A DNA stretch of 64,000 bases. Origin: Streptomyces sp. NBC_00654. GTDB lineage: Bacteria > Actinomycetota > Actinomycetes > Streptomycetales > Streptomycetaceae. The notes beneath the pieces were generated by a model. That model made no database searches and was not told the DNA's origin. It saw only the letters and a list, made by a program, of their open reading frames with translations. The translations under genes and the position numbers were made by a program. Of the stretch, positions 45,449-52,675 are shown piece after piece. Within the stretch, counting starts at the first letter, position 1, and each line of letters opens with the position of its first letter. The stretch covers positions 2,418,001 to 2,482,000 of the forward strand of contig NZ_JAPEOB010000001.1 in NCBI RefSeq assembly GCF_026341775.1. The letters run 5' to 3'.

Positions 45449-46399
45449 TCAGGCGTCGGGGCGGCCGGTCAGATAGCCGCCCATGGAGGTGAAGTACTCC
45501 GCCGCGGGCAACTCCCGCCCGTCCTCGGTCCGTACGCGTGTGATGGCCAGGCCGTGGTTGCGGCCGGTGCGGGCGTCGGGTCCGGCCACGATCACCACAC
45601 CGTCGCCCTCACGGTAGAAGATGCGGCCGGGCGTACCGCCGTAGCGTCCCTGGGACACCACCGCGGCGAGGAGTTCGAGCCGCTTGCCCTTGTGGAAGGT
45701 GAAGGCGCTGGGGTACGGCTCGGACTGCGCGCGGACCAGACGCTCCAGGACGTCCGCCGGCCAGGTCCAGTCGACACGGATGTCCTCGGCGGAGCGCTTG
45801 TGGAAGAAGCTCGCTGCGGAGCGGTCCTGCTTGGTGAACTCCGCCTGCCCGGTGGCGATCAGGTCGAGGGCGCCGATGGTGACCGGGGCGATGAGGCCGA
45901 CGGTCTTGTGGAACAGGTCGGTCGCGGTGTCCGTGGGACCGACCGGGACCGCCTCCTGCCGGACGATGTCACCGGCGTCGAGTTCGTCGTTCATCATGTG
46001 CGCGGTGACGCCCACTTCGGGCTCACCGTTGATCAGGGCCCAGATCAACGGTGAGAAGCCGGCGTACTTCGGCAGCAGCGAGTCGTGGACGTTCAGCGTG
46101 CCGTGGCGCGGGAGTCCGAAGATGCGCGGGGGTATCCACGTCCGCCAGTTGTTGGCCACGATGATGTCCGGTTCGGCCTCCTTGAGACGCTCGAACACCT
46201 CGTCGTCGGGGCGGTTGCAGATCACCACCGGAACGCCGTGCTCCTCGGCGAGATCGGCGACGGAGTCGCTCCAGATCTTCTCGTACGCGTGCTCGCTCCG
46301 GGGGTGTGTCACGACCAGAACCACGTCGTGATCGGAGTCCAGAAGGGCTTGCAGGGTCCGGTGCCCCCAGGTCTGGTATCCGAACATGGCGACCCGCAT
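45449..46399 (-). CDS. cchA: Coelichelin-type N-hydroxyornithine formyltransferase CchA
   Basis: 316-aa formyltetrahydrofolate-dependent formyltransferase, related to methionyl-tRNA formyltransferase. It is predicted to formylate N5-hydroxyornithine to give the hfOrn building block. The N-terminal fold reads MRVAMFGYQTWGHRTLQAL. Catalytic Asn/His/Asp are in IIVANNWRTW, GTLNVHDSLLPKYAGFSPL and DELDAGDIVRQEAVPV. The C-terminal OB-like domain includes RAQSEPYPSAFTFHKGKRLEL. It diverges from cchB, with iron boxes in between. The cluster context and the NRPS pocket code support the assignment. Confidence 0.92.
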   Translation of the reverse strand: MRVAMFGYQTWGHRTLQALLDSDHDVVLVVTHPRSEHAYEKIWSDSVADLAEEHGVPVVICNRPDDEVFERLKEAEPDIIVANNWRTWIPPRIFGLPRHGTLNVHDSLLPKYAGFSPLIWALINGEPEVGVTAHMMNDELDAGDIVRQEAVPVGPTDTATDLFHKTVGLIAPVTIGALDLIATGQAEFTKQDRSAASFFHKRSAEDIRVDWTWPADVLERLVRAQSEPYPSAFTFHKGKRLELLAAVVSQGRYGGTPGRIFYREGDGVVIVAGPDARTGRNHGLAITRVRTEDGRELPAAEYFTSMGGYLTGRPDA

Positions 46400-46437
46400 G
46401 GGGTTCCTCCTCAGAGCAGGGGTTGACCGACGGAAAG

Positions 46438-46456
46438 TAAAGCAAGGCTTACCTCA
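46438..46456 (-). promoter_or_regulatory. Iron box (DmdR/IdeR-type) for cchA
   Basis: TAAAGCAAGGCTTACCTCA matches the actinobacterial iron box TTAGGTTAGGCTCACCTAA at about 13 of 19 positions. It lies 39 bp upstream of the cchA ATG. Confidence 0.65.
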
Positions 46457-46540
46457 GTTTGCAACGCGCTCACCAGGGGCCCCAGTTGGCGGGTCTCGCT
46501 GTCCATTCTTCCGTCTTGCCCTATCGACAGCCGCATAAGA

Positions 46541-46559
46541 TTAGCTTAGGCTCACCTAA
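46541..46559 (+). promoter_or_regulatory. Iron box (DmdR/IdeR-type) for cchB
   Basis: TTAGCTTAGGCTCACCTAA matches the iron box TTAGGTTAGGCTCACCTAA at 18 of 19 positions, the best in the window. It lies about 100 bp before the cchB ATG and should confer iron repression on the cchBCD unit. Confidence 0.9.
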
Positions 46560-46659
46560 GTTTTGATGGGTCGTTCTGTCGGCGTGCCCATCTTTCGTAT
46601 GTCGTACCTTCCCCACGCCTGCGCCTGACAGGCGGCTTCTCCTTACGATTGGGAGTGAC

Positions 46660-48006
46660 ATGTCACCGGTTCTTCCTGGCGACGCGGCACCGGTCCACGA
46701 CCTCATAGGCATCGGCTTCGGGCCGTCCAATGTGGCCATGGCCATCGCGCTGAGCGAGCACAACGCACGCGTCGGCAGGCAGGAGACGGTCACCGCCCAC
46801 TTCTTCGAGCAGCAGCCGCGCTTCGGCTGGCACCGCGGCATGCTGATCGACGACGCGACCATGCAGGTGTCCTTTCTCAAGGACCTCGTGACGCTCCGGA
46901 ACCCGGCCAGTGAATTCAGCTTCCTCTGCTACCTGCAGAGCAAGGGCCGTCTGATCGACTTCATCAATCACAAGAACCTCTTCCCCCTGCGGGTGGAGTT
47001 CCACGACTACTTCGAGTGGGCCGCGGCCAAGGTCGACGACATGGTCTCCTACGGCCACGAGGTCGTCGGCGTCACGCCCGTCGTCCGCGACGGAGTCGTG
47101 GAGCACCTGGATGTGACGGTCCGCTCGGCGGAGGGGCTCGTGGTCCACCGTGCCCGCAACCTCGTGATCGGCACCGGGCTGCGTCCCCGCATGCCGGAAG
47201 GCGTGGAGCGCGGCGACCGCGTCTGGCACAACTCCGAACTGCTGTCGAAGGCCGGCGGGCTGGAGGGCACCTCGCCCTCCCGGTTCGTCGTCGTGGGCGC
47301 CGGCCAGAGCGCCGCCGAGAACGTCGCCTATCTGCACCGCTGCTTCCCGCAGGCCGAGATCTGCGCGGTCTTCTCCCGCTACGGCTACAGCCCCGCGGAC
47401 GACAGTGCCTTCGCCAACCGGATCTTCGACCCCGGGGCGGTCGACGAGTACTTCGCCGCGCCCGACGACGTCAAGGGCCGGCTGATGGACTATCACGGAA
47501 ACACCAACTACTCCGTGGTGGACATCGACTTGATCGACGACCTGTACCGGAAGATGTACCAGGAGAAGGTCCTCGGTGCCGAGCGGCTGCGCTTCCTCAA
47601 TGTTTCCCGGCTCGTGGACGTCAAGGAGACACCGGACAGGGTCCACGCCACGGTGAGGTCCCTCGTCACGGGTGAGGAGATGGACGTGGACGCCGACGTG
47701 GTGGTGTGCGCCACCGGCTACAGCCCCGTCGACCCCCTCCGCCTCCTCGGCGAGGTCGCGGACCGCTGCCTCCGCGACGACGAGGGCCGCGTCCGCGTCG
47801 AGCGCGACTACCGCATCACGACGGACCACGACCTGCGCTGCGGGATCTATCTGCAGGGCGGTACGGAGCACACGCACGGCATCACGTCGTCGCTGCTGTC
47901 CAACACCGCGATCCGGGTCGGCGAGATCCTGGACTCACTGGTCGGCCGGGGTGCCAAGTCCGCCTCCGACGAGGCCCGCCCCGTCGTGGACGGAACCGTC
48001 CGTTGA
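46660..48006 (+). CDS. cchB: L-ornithine N5-monooxygenase CchB
   Basis: 448-aa flavin-dependent N-hydroxylating monooxygenase making N5-hydroxyornithine, the hydroxamate precursor. The FAD site is HDLIGIGFGPSNVAMAIA (about residues 13-30). The NADPH site is RFVVVGAGQSAAENVAYLH, and the C-terminal ATGYSP motif is present (VVVCATGYSPVDPL). Substrate-region residues NYSVVDIDLIDDLYRKMYQEKV fit the SidA/PvdA/CchB group. First gene of the iron-box-controlled cch transcript. Confidence 0.95.
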   Translation: MSPVLPGDAAPVHDLIGIGFGPSNVAMAIALSEHNARVGRQETVTAHFFEQQPRFGWHRGMLIDDATMQVSFLKDLVTLRNPASEFSFLCYLQSKGRLIDFINHKNLFPLRVEFHDYFEWAAAKVDDMVSYGHEVVGVTPVVRDGVVEHLDVTVRSAEGLVVHRARNLVIGTGLRPRMPEGVERGDRVWHNSELLSKAGGLEGTSPSRFVVVGAGQSAAENVAYLHRCFPQAEICAVFSRYGYSPADDSAFANRIFDPGAVDEYFAAPDDVKGRLMDYHGNTNYSVVDIDLIDDLYRKMYQEKVLGAERLRFLNVSRLVDVKETPDRVHATVRSLVTGEEMDVDADVVVCATGYSPVDPLRLLGEVADRCLRDDEGRVRVERDYRITTDHDLRCGIYLQGGTEHTHGITSSLLSNTAIRVGEILDSLVGRGAKSASDEARPVVDGTVR

Positions 48007-48105
48007 CGGATGTCCCGTGGGAGATCCGGCGGCACCGCGCTCCGGGCGGGGGGCGCCCGGACGGCTGTGCGGCCCCGGTGGAGCAGAGGGATAGCGTACG
48101 TCGAC

Positions 48106-49164
48106 ATGTGCACGACTGCAGTTGAGCGCCCCGCGCCCCGGGGCATGGCAGAGGCCCGCCGGCGGCGGGCCATGGGTGTGGGCGCGCTCGTGGTGATCCT
48201 CGTGATCGCCGGGGTGGTGTCGCTGGCCGTGGGCGCACGCGCGCTGAGCCCCGCCGAGGTGTGGCACGGGCTGTTCGGAGCGCCGGACCCGGACCAGAAG
48301 CTGACCGAGATCAGGCTCATCGTGCAGACCGTGCGGGTGCCCCGGACGGTGCTCGCGGTCGTGGCGGGCATCGCGCTGGGGGTCGGCGGGGCGCTGATCC
48401 AGGGGTACACGCGCAACCCGATCGCCGACACGGGCCTGCTGGGGGTGAACTCCGGCGCCTCGTTCGCCGTGGTGAGCGCCATCGCCCTGTTCGGGCTGAG
48501 CAACCCGTTCCAGTACGTCTGGTTCGCCTTCCTGGGAGCCGCGGTCGCCGGGGTCGTCGTGTTCGGCCTCGCGAGCATCGGCCGCGGGGCCGGCAATCCG
48601 CTGACGCTCGCACTGGCGGGTCAGGGGGTCACGGTGTTCCTCGCGGCGATGACCACGGCCATCGCCCTGTCGGACCAGAAGTCGCTGAACGCGCTGAGGT
48701 TCTGGAACTCGGGGTCCGTGGCCGGTGTCGGATTCGATGTCATCTGGCCGGTGACCGGGTTCATCGTGGTCGGGCTGGTGCTCGCCCTGTCCGCGCTGCC
48801 CACCCTCAACCTGCTCAATCTGGGCGACGACGTGGCACGCGGCCTGGGCGTGAACATCGCGCTGAGCCGGACCATCGGGATCTGCGCCATCACGCTGCTG
48901 GCGGGGGCGGCGACGGCGGCGTGCGGACCCATCGCGTTCCTCGGGCTCATGGTGGCCCATGTCGCCCGGTACCTGACCGGGCCGGACTACCGCTGGCTGG
49001 TGCCCTACGCGGGGCTGCTCGGGGCCGTCGTGCTGCTGGTCTGCGACATCGTGGGGCGCTTGGTGGTGCGGCCGGGCGAGCTGGACGCGGGTGTCGTCGT
49101 CGCACTCCTCGGCGCACCGTTCTTCGCGCTCCTGGTGTGGCGCGGAAAGTTCAAGAGCGCATGA
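48106..49164 (+). CDS. cchC: Ferric-siderophore ABC permease CchC (FecCD family)
   Basis: 352-aa polytopic permease of the BtuC/FecCD family importing ferric coelichelin-type siderophore. Segments are GALVVILVIAGVVSLAVGA, VPRTVLAVVAGIALGVGGALIQGYTRNPIADTGLLGVNSGASFAVV (the family core), then LGDDVARGLGVNIALSRTIGICAITLLAG and AACGPIAFLGLMVAHVARYLTGPDYRWLVP. The start is uncertain: ATG 48106 is used, but ATG 48010 (4 bp after cchB) and ATG 48145 are in frame. It overlaps cchD by 4 nt (ATGA). Confidence 0.9.
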   Translation: MCTTAVERPAPRGMAEARRRRAMGVGALVVILVIAGVVSLAVGARALSPAEVWHGLFGAPDPDQKLTEIRLIVQTVRVPRTVLAVVAGIALGVGGALIQGYTRNPIADTGLLGVNSGASFAVVSAIALFGLSNPFQYVWFAFLGAAVAGVVVFGLASIGRGAGNPLTLALAGQGVTVFLAAMTTAIALSDQKSLNALRFWNSGSVAGVGFDVIWPVTGFIVVGLVLALSALPTLNLLNLGDDVARGLGVNIALSRTIGICAITLLAGAATAACGPIAFLGLMVAHVARYLTGPDYRWLVPYAGLLGAVVLLVCDIVGRLVVRPGELDAGVVVALLGAPFFALLVWRGKFKSA

Positions 49165-50402
49165 GCGGGCCGGGGCGTGTGAACGGGCCGGGACGCGTGA
49201 AGGCGAAGGGGCGCATGAGGGCGACGGAGCGCAAGGACGGCACGGGGTCTTCGGACGGGGCGGAGTCTTCGGGCGGGACGGAGCGTTCGTACGGGGCGGG
49301 GCGCGGCAGCGGAACGGAGCGCGGGAACGGGACCGAGCGCGGGAACGGGAGCGATGTGAAGCGAGCGGTGACGCCCGGTGTGCGGCTCGGCCGGGTGTCG
49401 TTCGTATGGCGCCCCTGGATCGTCCTGGTCACGCTGGTGCTGGCGGCGGCGACCTTCCTCGTGTTCTGTCTGTCCATCAGCATCGGGGACTTCCCCATCG
49501 GCCTGTCCCGGGTGATCGCCACGATTCTGGGCGGGGGTGAACAGGTCGACGAGTTCGTGGTGATGGAACTGCGGATGCCGCGCGCCCTGGCCGGTCTCGT
49601 CGTCGGGATCGCGCTGGGAGTGTCCGGCGCGGTCACCCAGTCCGTCGTACGCAATCCGCTGGCCAGCCCGGACATTCTGGGTATAACCGGCGGGGCCAGC
49701 GCGGTCGCGGTCTTCCTGGTGACGGTGTCGGGCGGGACCGCCGCGGCGGTCGTCAGCTCCGTGGGCCTGTCGGCGGCGGCGCTCGCGGGCGGGCTCGGCA
49801 CGGGTCTGTTGGTGTACTTCCTGGCGTGGCGGCGCGGGATCGACGGCTTCCGGCTGATTCTCATCGGCATCTCGGTGAGCGCCGTGATGGAGGCCATCAC
49901 CGCCTGGCTGCTGGTCTCGGCCGACATCAAGGATGTGGCCAAGGCACAGGCGTGGCTGGTCGGTTCGCTGGACAACCGGTCGTGGGACGAGGTCCGGGTC
50001 GCGTTCTGGTGCTCGCTCGTCCTCATGGTCGTCGTGGCCGCCGCCGCGTTCCAGTTCAAGCCGATGCACCTCGGCGACGACGTCGCGGCGGGCCTGGGCG
50101 TGCGGTACTCACGGGTGCGGGCGGTCCTGCTGCTGTCTGCGGTGCTCCTCGCCGCGGTGGCGGTGAGCGGGGCGGGCCCGGTGCCGTTCGTCGCGCTGGT
50201 GGCGCCACAGGTGGCGATGCGTCTGGCGAGGTGCCCCACACCGCCGATGGTGGCCTCCGGCCTGGTGGGAGCGCTGCTGCTGATCGGTTCGGACCTGGTC
50301 GCGCGCACCGCGCTGCCGATCTCCCTCCCGGTCGGTGTGGTCACCGCCGCGATCGGAGGGCCCTTCCTTGTCTATCTCTTGGTGCGGGCGAACGTCAGAT
50401 AG
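49161..50402 (+). CDS. cchD: Ferric-siderophore ABC permease CchD (FecCD family)
   Basis: 413-aa second permease of the importer. The core (about residues 85-410) shows RMPRALAGLVVGIALGVSGAVTQSVVRNPLASPDILGITGGASAVAV, FRLILIGISVSAVMEAITAWLL, LGDDVAAGLGVRYSRVRAVLLL and SGAGPVPFVALVAPQVAMRLAR. The first 75 residues are an unusual Gly/Arg/Glu/Ser-rich cytoplasmic extension with tandem GTERGN units encoded by an 18-bp DNA repeat (49317-49350). The ATG at 49161 is coupled to the cchC stop; a later GTG start (for instance near the VKRAVTPGV segment) would remove the extension. Confidence 0.88.
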   Translation: MSGPGRVNGPGRVKAKGRMRATERKDGTGSSDGAESSGGTERSYGAGRGSGTERGNGTERGNGSDVKRAVTPGVRLGRVSFVWRPWIVLVTLVLAAATFLVFCLSISIGDFPIGLSRVIATILGGGEQVDEFVVMELRMPRALAGLVVGIALGVSGAVTQSVVRNPLASPDILGITGGASAVAVFLVTVSGGTAAAVVSSVGLSAAALAGGLGTGLLVYFLAWRRGIDGFRLILIGISVSAVMEAITAWLLVSADIKDVAKAQAWLVGSLDNRSWDEVRVAFWCSLVLMVVVAAAAFQFKPMHLGDDVAAGLGVRYSRVRAVLLLSAVLLAAVAVSGAGPVPFVALVAPQVAMRLARCPTPPMVASGLVGALLLIGSDLVARTALPISLPVGVVTAAIGGPFLVYLLVRANVR

Positions 50403-50409
50403 ATGATAG

Positions 50410-50428
50410 AAAGGTTAGGCAATCCTAA
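50410..50428 (+). promoter_or_regulatory. Iron box upstream of cchE
   Basis: AAAGGTTAGGCAATCCTAA matches the iron-box consensus at 15 of 19 positions. It lies just after the cchD stop and 14 bp before the cchE GTG, so it probably overlaps a promoter or leaderless start region for cchE. Confidence 0.75.
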
Positions 50429-50441
50429 TAAAGGGGGGCTT

Positions 50442-51305
50442 GTGGCCGCTCAGCGCAGCACCGAGAACGGGTCCGGGGTCAATGACGTCGCACGGCTGGC
50501 AGCCAGGGGCGTCACGGTCGGGTACGGCGGCCGGACGGTCATCGACGATCTCGACGTGGCGATCCCGCCGGGCGTGATCACCACGATCATCGGCCCCAAC
50601 GGGTGTGGGAAATCGACCCTGTTGCGCACCCTGACGCGGCTGCTCAAGCCGGCCAGGGGAGCGGTCGTGCTGGACGGCGAGGACATCGCCGGGCTCAGGA
50701 CCAGGGATGTGGCGAAGAAGCTCGGTCTGCTGCCGCAGGCGCCGGTCGCCCCCGAGGGGCTGACGGTGGCCGACCTGGTGGCCAGGGGGCGCCATCCGCA
50801 CCAGAGCTGGCTGCGGCAGTGGTCCTCGGACGACGCCGATGTCGTGGAGCGCGCGCTGGCGATGACCGGGGTGTCCGAACTGGCCGACCGCCCGGTGGAC
50901 TCGCTCTCCGGCGGGCAGCGTCAGCGCGTCTGGATCTCGATGACCCTGGCCCAGGGCACCGATCTGCTGCTGCTGGACGAGCCGACCACGTATCTGGACC
51001 TGGCGCACGCGGTCGATGTGCTCGACCTGGTGGACGACCTGCACGAGTCGGGACGCACCGTGGTCATGGTGCTGCACGACCTCAACCTGGCCGCGCGCTA
51101 CAGCGACAACCTCATCGTGATGCGCGACGGGCGGATTCTGGAACAGGGGCATCCGCGCGACGTGATCACCGCCGAGCTGCTCCAGGAGGCGTTCGGACTG
51201 CGGGCCGAGGTGATCGACACCCCGGTGGGCGGCGGGCCGCTCATCGTGCCGATCGGCCGTACCCACGTCCAGCCGAGGCGTGCGGTGTCCGCGGGGATGG
51301 CCTGA
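50442..51305 (+). CDS. cchE: Ferric-siderophore ABC transporter ATPase CchE
   Basis: 287-aa ATPase (FepC/FecE type) driving CchCD. Walker A is IIGPNGCGKSTLLRTL, signature LSGGQRQRVWISM, Walker B LLLLDEPTTYLDLAHAVDVLDLV and switch MVLHDLNLAARY. The GTG at 50442 is preceded by AAGGGGGG. An in-frame ATG at 50403 would put the iron box inside the coding sequence, so it is rejected. Confidence 0.93.
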   Translation: MAAQRSTENGSGVNDVARLAARGVTVGYGGRTVIDDLDVAIPPGVITTIIGPNGCGKSTLLRTLTRLLKPARGAVVLDGEDIAGLRTRDVAKKLGLLPQAPVAPEGLTVADLVARGRHPHQSWLRQWSSDDADVVERALAMTGVSELADRPVDSLSGGQRQRVWISMTLAQGTDLLLLDEPTTYLDLAHAVDVLDLVDDLHESGRTVVMVLHDLNLAARYSDNLIVMRDGRILEQGHPRDVITAELLQEAFGLRAEVIDTPVGGGPLIVPIGRTHVQPRRAVSAGMA

Positions 51306-51438
51306 GGCTCGCCCTGCGGTCTCCGGTGGGCGTGCCGCCGGCCCGTACGGGGAAGCCGTGGCCCGTGAAGGGGATGGCGTGGCCGGGGAGTTGGCGGTGC
51401 CCGCCGTCGGGCTGCCCTCGGCGGAAGAATTCTTCAAG

Positions 51439-51457
51439 TAAGGCTAGGCTAACCTCA
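51439..51457 (+). promoter_or_regulatory. Iron box upstream of cchF
   Basis: TAAGGCTAGGCTAACCTCA matches TTAGGTTAGGCTAACCTAA at 16 of 19 positions and lies 72 bp before the cchF ATG, in the 223-bp cchE-cchF gap. Confidence 0.85.
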
Positions 51458-51528
51458 CTTGTGCAGGATAAGGTTTGGCTGCCCTTGGACAGGGCGCAGC
51501 GGACAGCGCGAAAGCAAAGGGAACCCGG

Positions 51529-52578
51529 ATGCTCCTCCATAGAACGACACTTGTGAAGCCCTGGCGGCGGTTCGCCGCGGTGCTGTCCGCCACGGCCCTC
51601 GGCGTCGGCCTCCTCGCAGCATGCGGTTCCGACACGGAGGACAAGGCGAACGACGACGCCCCGGCCGCGGCCGGCGGCGCGTTCCCGGTCACCGTGGAGC
51701 ACGCGTTCGGGTCCACCAAGGTCACCAAGGCGCCCCAGCGGGTCGTCTCCGTGGGCTACACGGACGACCAGGCGATCCTGGCGTTCGGTATCAAGCCGGT
51801 CGGCATGGTCGACCAGTACCCCAACCCGGCGGGGACGTCCCCCGACATCAACACCCAGTGGCCCTGGGTGAAGGACAAGTGGGGCGACACCCGTCCCGAG
51901 GTCGTCATGAACAACGGCGACGCGGGTCCCAACTACGAGAAGATCGCGGCCCTCCGGCCGGACCTGATCATCGCGGTCTACTCCGAGATCGACAAGGACG
52001 CGTACGGGAAGCTCTCCAGGATCGCCCCGACGGTGGGCCGTACCAAGGCCGAGAAGGAGCCGTTCAGCGCCCCGTGGCAGGACAACGCCGTCCACATCGC
52101 CAAGGCGCTCGGCAAGGAGAACGAGGGCACCAAGCTGGTCCAGGGCATCCAGGGCAAGCTCGACGCGGCTCGTCAGGCACACCCGGAGTTCGCGGACCAG
52201 ACCGCCGTCGCGCTGTCCTGGTACAAGGACTCGGTCGCTCCCTTCACCACCACCGATGTGCGCGGGCAGTTGCTGACCGGCATCGGCTACAAGGGCGCGA
52301 CGGAGGTCGACAAGGCCGCGGGCGGCGAGTTCTCCACCGTGCTGTCGCCCGAGCGCATCGACCTGGTCGACGTGGACCGTATCGTCGTCATCAACGACAA
52401 GGCGGACCAGGAAGCGCTGAAGAAGTTCGAGCTGTTCACCAACCTCTCCGCGGTCAAGGACGGCAAGGTCTCGTACCTGCTGGACAGCGAGGGCCCGGCG
52501 GTCGGTGCGGCCATGTCCCAGGGCACCCTGCTGTCCCTGCCGTACGCGATCGACGAGCTCGTCAAGTCGGTCGAATAG
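51529..52578 (+). CDS. cchF: Ferric-siderophore-binding lipoprotein CchF
   Basis: 349-aa substrate-binding lipoprotein (FhuD/FepB class III fold). The signal peptide ends in lipobox LLAAC with Cys32 (followed by GSDTED). The periplasmic-binding domain has APQRVVSVGYTDDQAILAFGIKPVGMVDQYP, KIAALRPDLIIAVYSEIDKDAYGKLSRIAP, ATEVDKAAGGEFSTVLSPERIDLVDVDRIVVINDKA and DSEGPAVGAAMSQGTLLSLPYAIDEL. ATG at 51529 has AAGGGA upstream. It captures the ferric siderophore and delivers it to CchCDE. Confidence 0.93.
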   Translation: MLLHRTTLVKPWRRFAAVLSATALGVGLLAACGSDTEDKANDDAPAAAGGAFPVTVEHAFGSTKVTKAPQRVVSVGYTDDQAILAFGIKPVGMVDQYPNPAGTSPDINTQWPWVKDKWGDTRPEVVMNNGDAGPNYEKIAALRPDLIIAVYSEIDKDAYGKLSRIAPTVGRTKAEKEPFSAPWQDNAVHIAKALGKENEGTKLVQGIQGKLDAARQAHPEFADQTAVALSWYKDSVAPFTTTDVRGQLLTGIGYKGATEVDKAAGGEFSTVLSPERIDLVDVDRIVVINDKADQEALKKFELFTNLSAVKDGKVSYLLDSEGPAVGAAMSQGTLLSLPYAIDELVKSVE

Positions 52579-52636
52579 AGATCCCGGTCGAACACGGACC
52601 CCGGTCGCAAACGGATCGCGGTCGAATGGAGATGGT
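52569..52636 (+). repeat. Four 17-bp degenerate tandem repeats at the cchF-cchG junction
   Basis: Units start with GGTCG at 52569, 52586, 52603 and 52620: GGTCGAATAGAGATCCC, GGTCGAACACGGACCCC, GGTCGCAAACGGATCGC, GGTCGAATGGAGATGGT. The first unit contains the cchF stop; the last ends 40 bp before the cchG GTG. Function unknown: a decayed duplication, an operator or an RNA-level element are all possible. Confidence 0.7.
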
Positions 52637-52675
52637 GGTCACCCTGTCCGGTCACCGGCACGAACCGGCCTCCGC

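Noticed and set aside
50403..50441. Upstream ATG start for cchE
   Set aside because: It would place the iron box within the coding sequence and lacks a ribosome site. The GTG at 50442 is preceded by AAGGGGGG.
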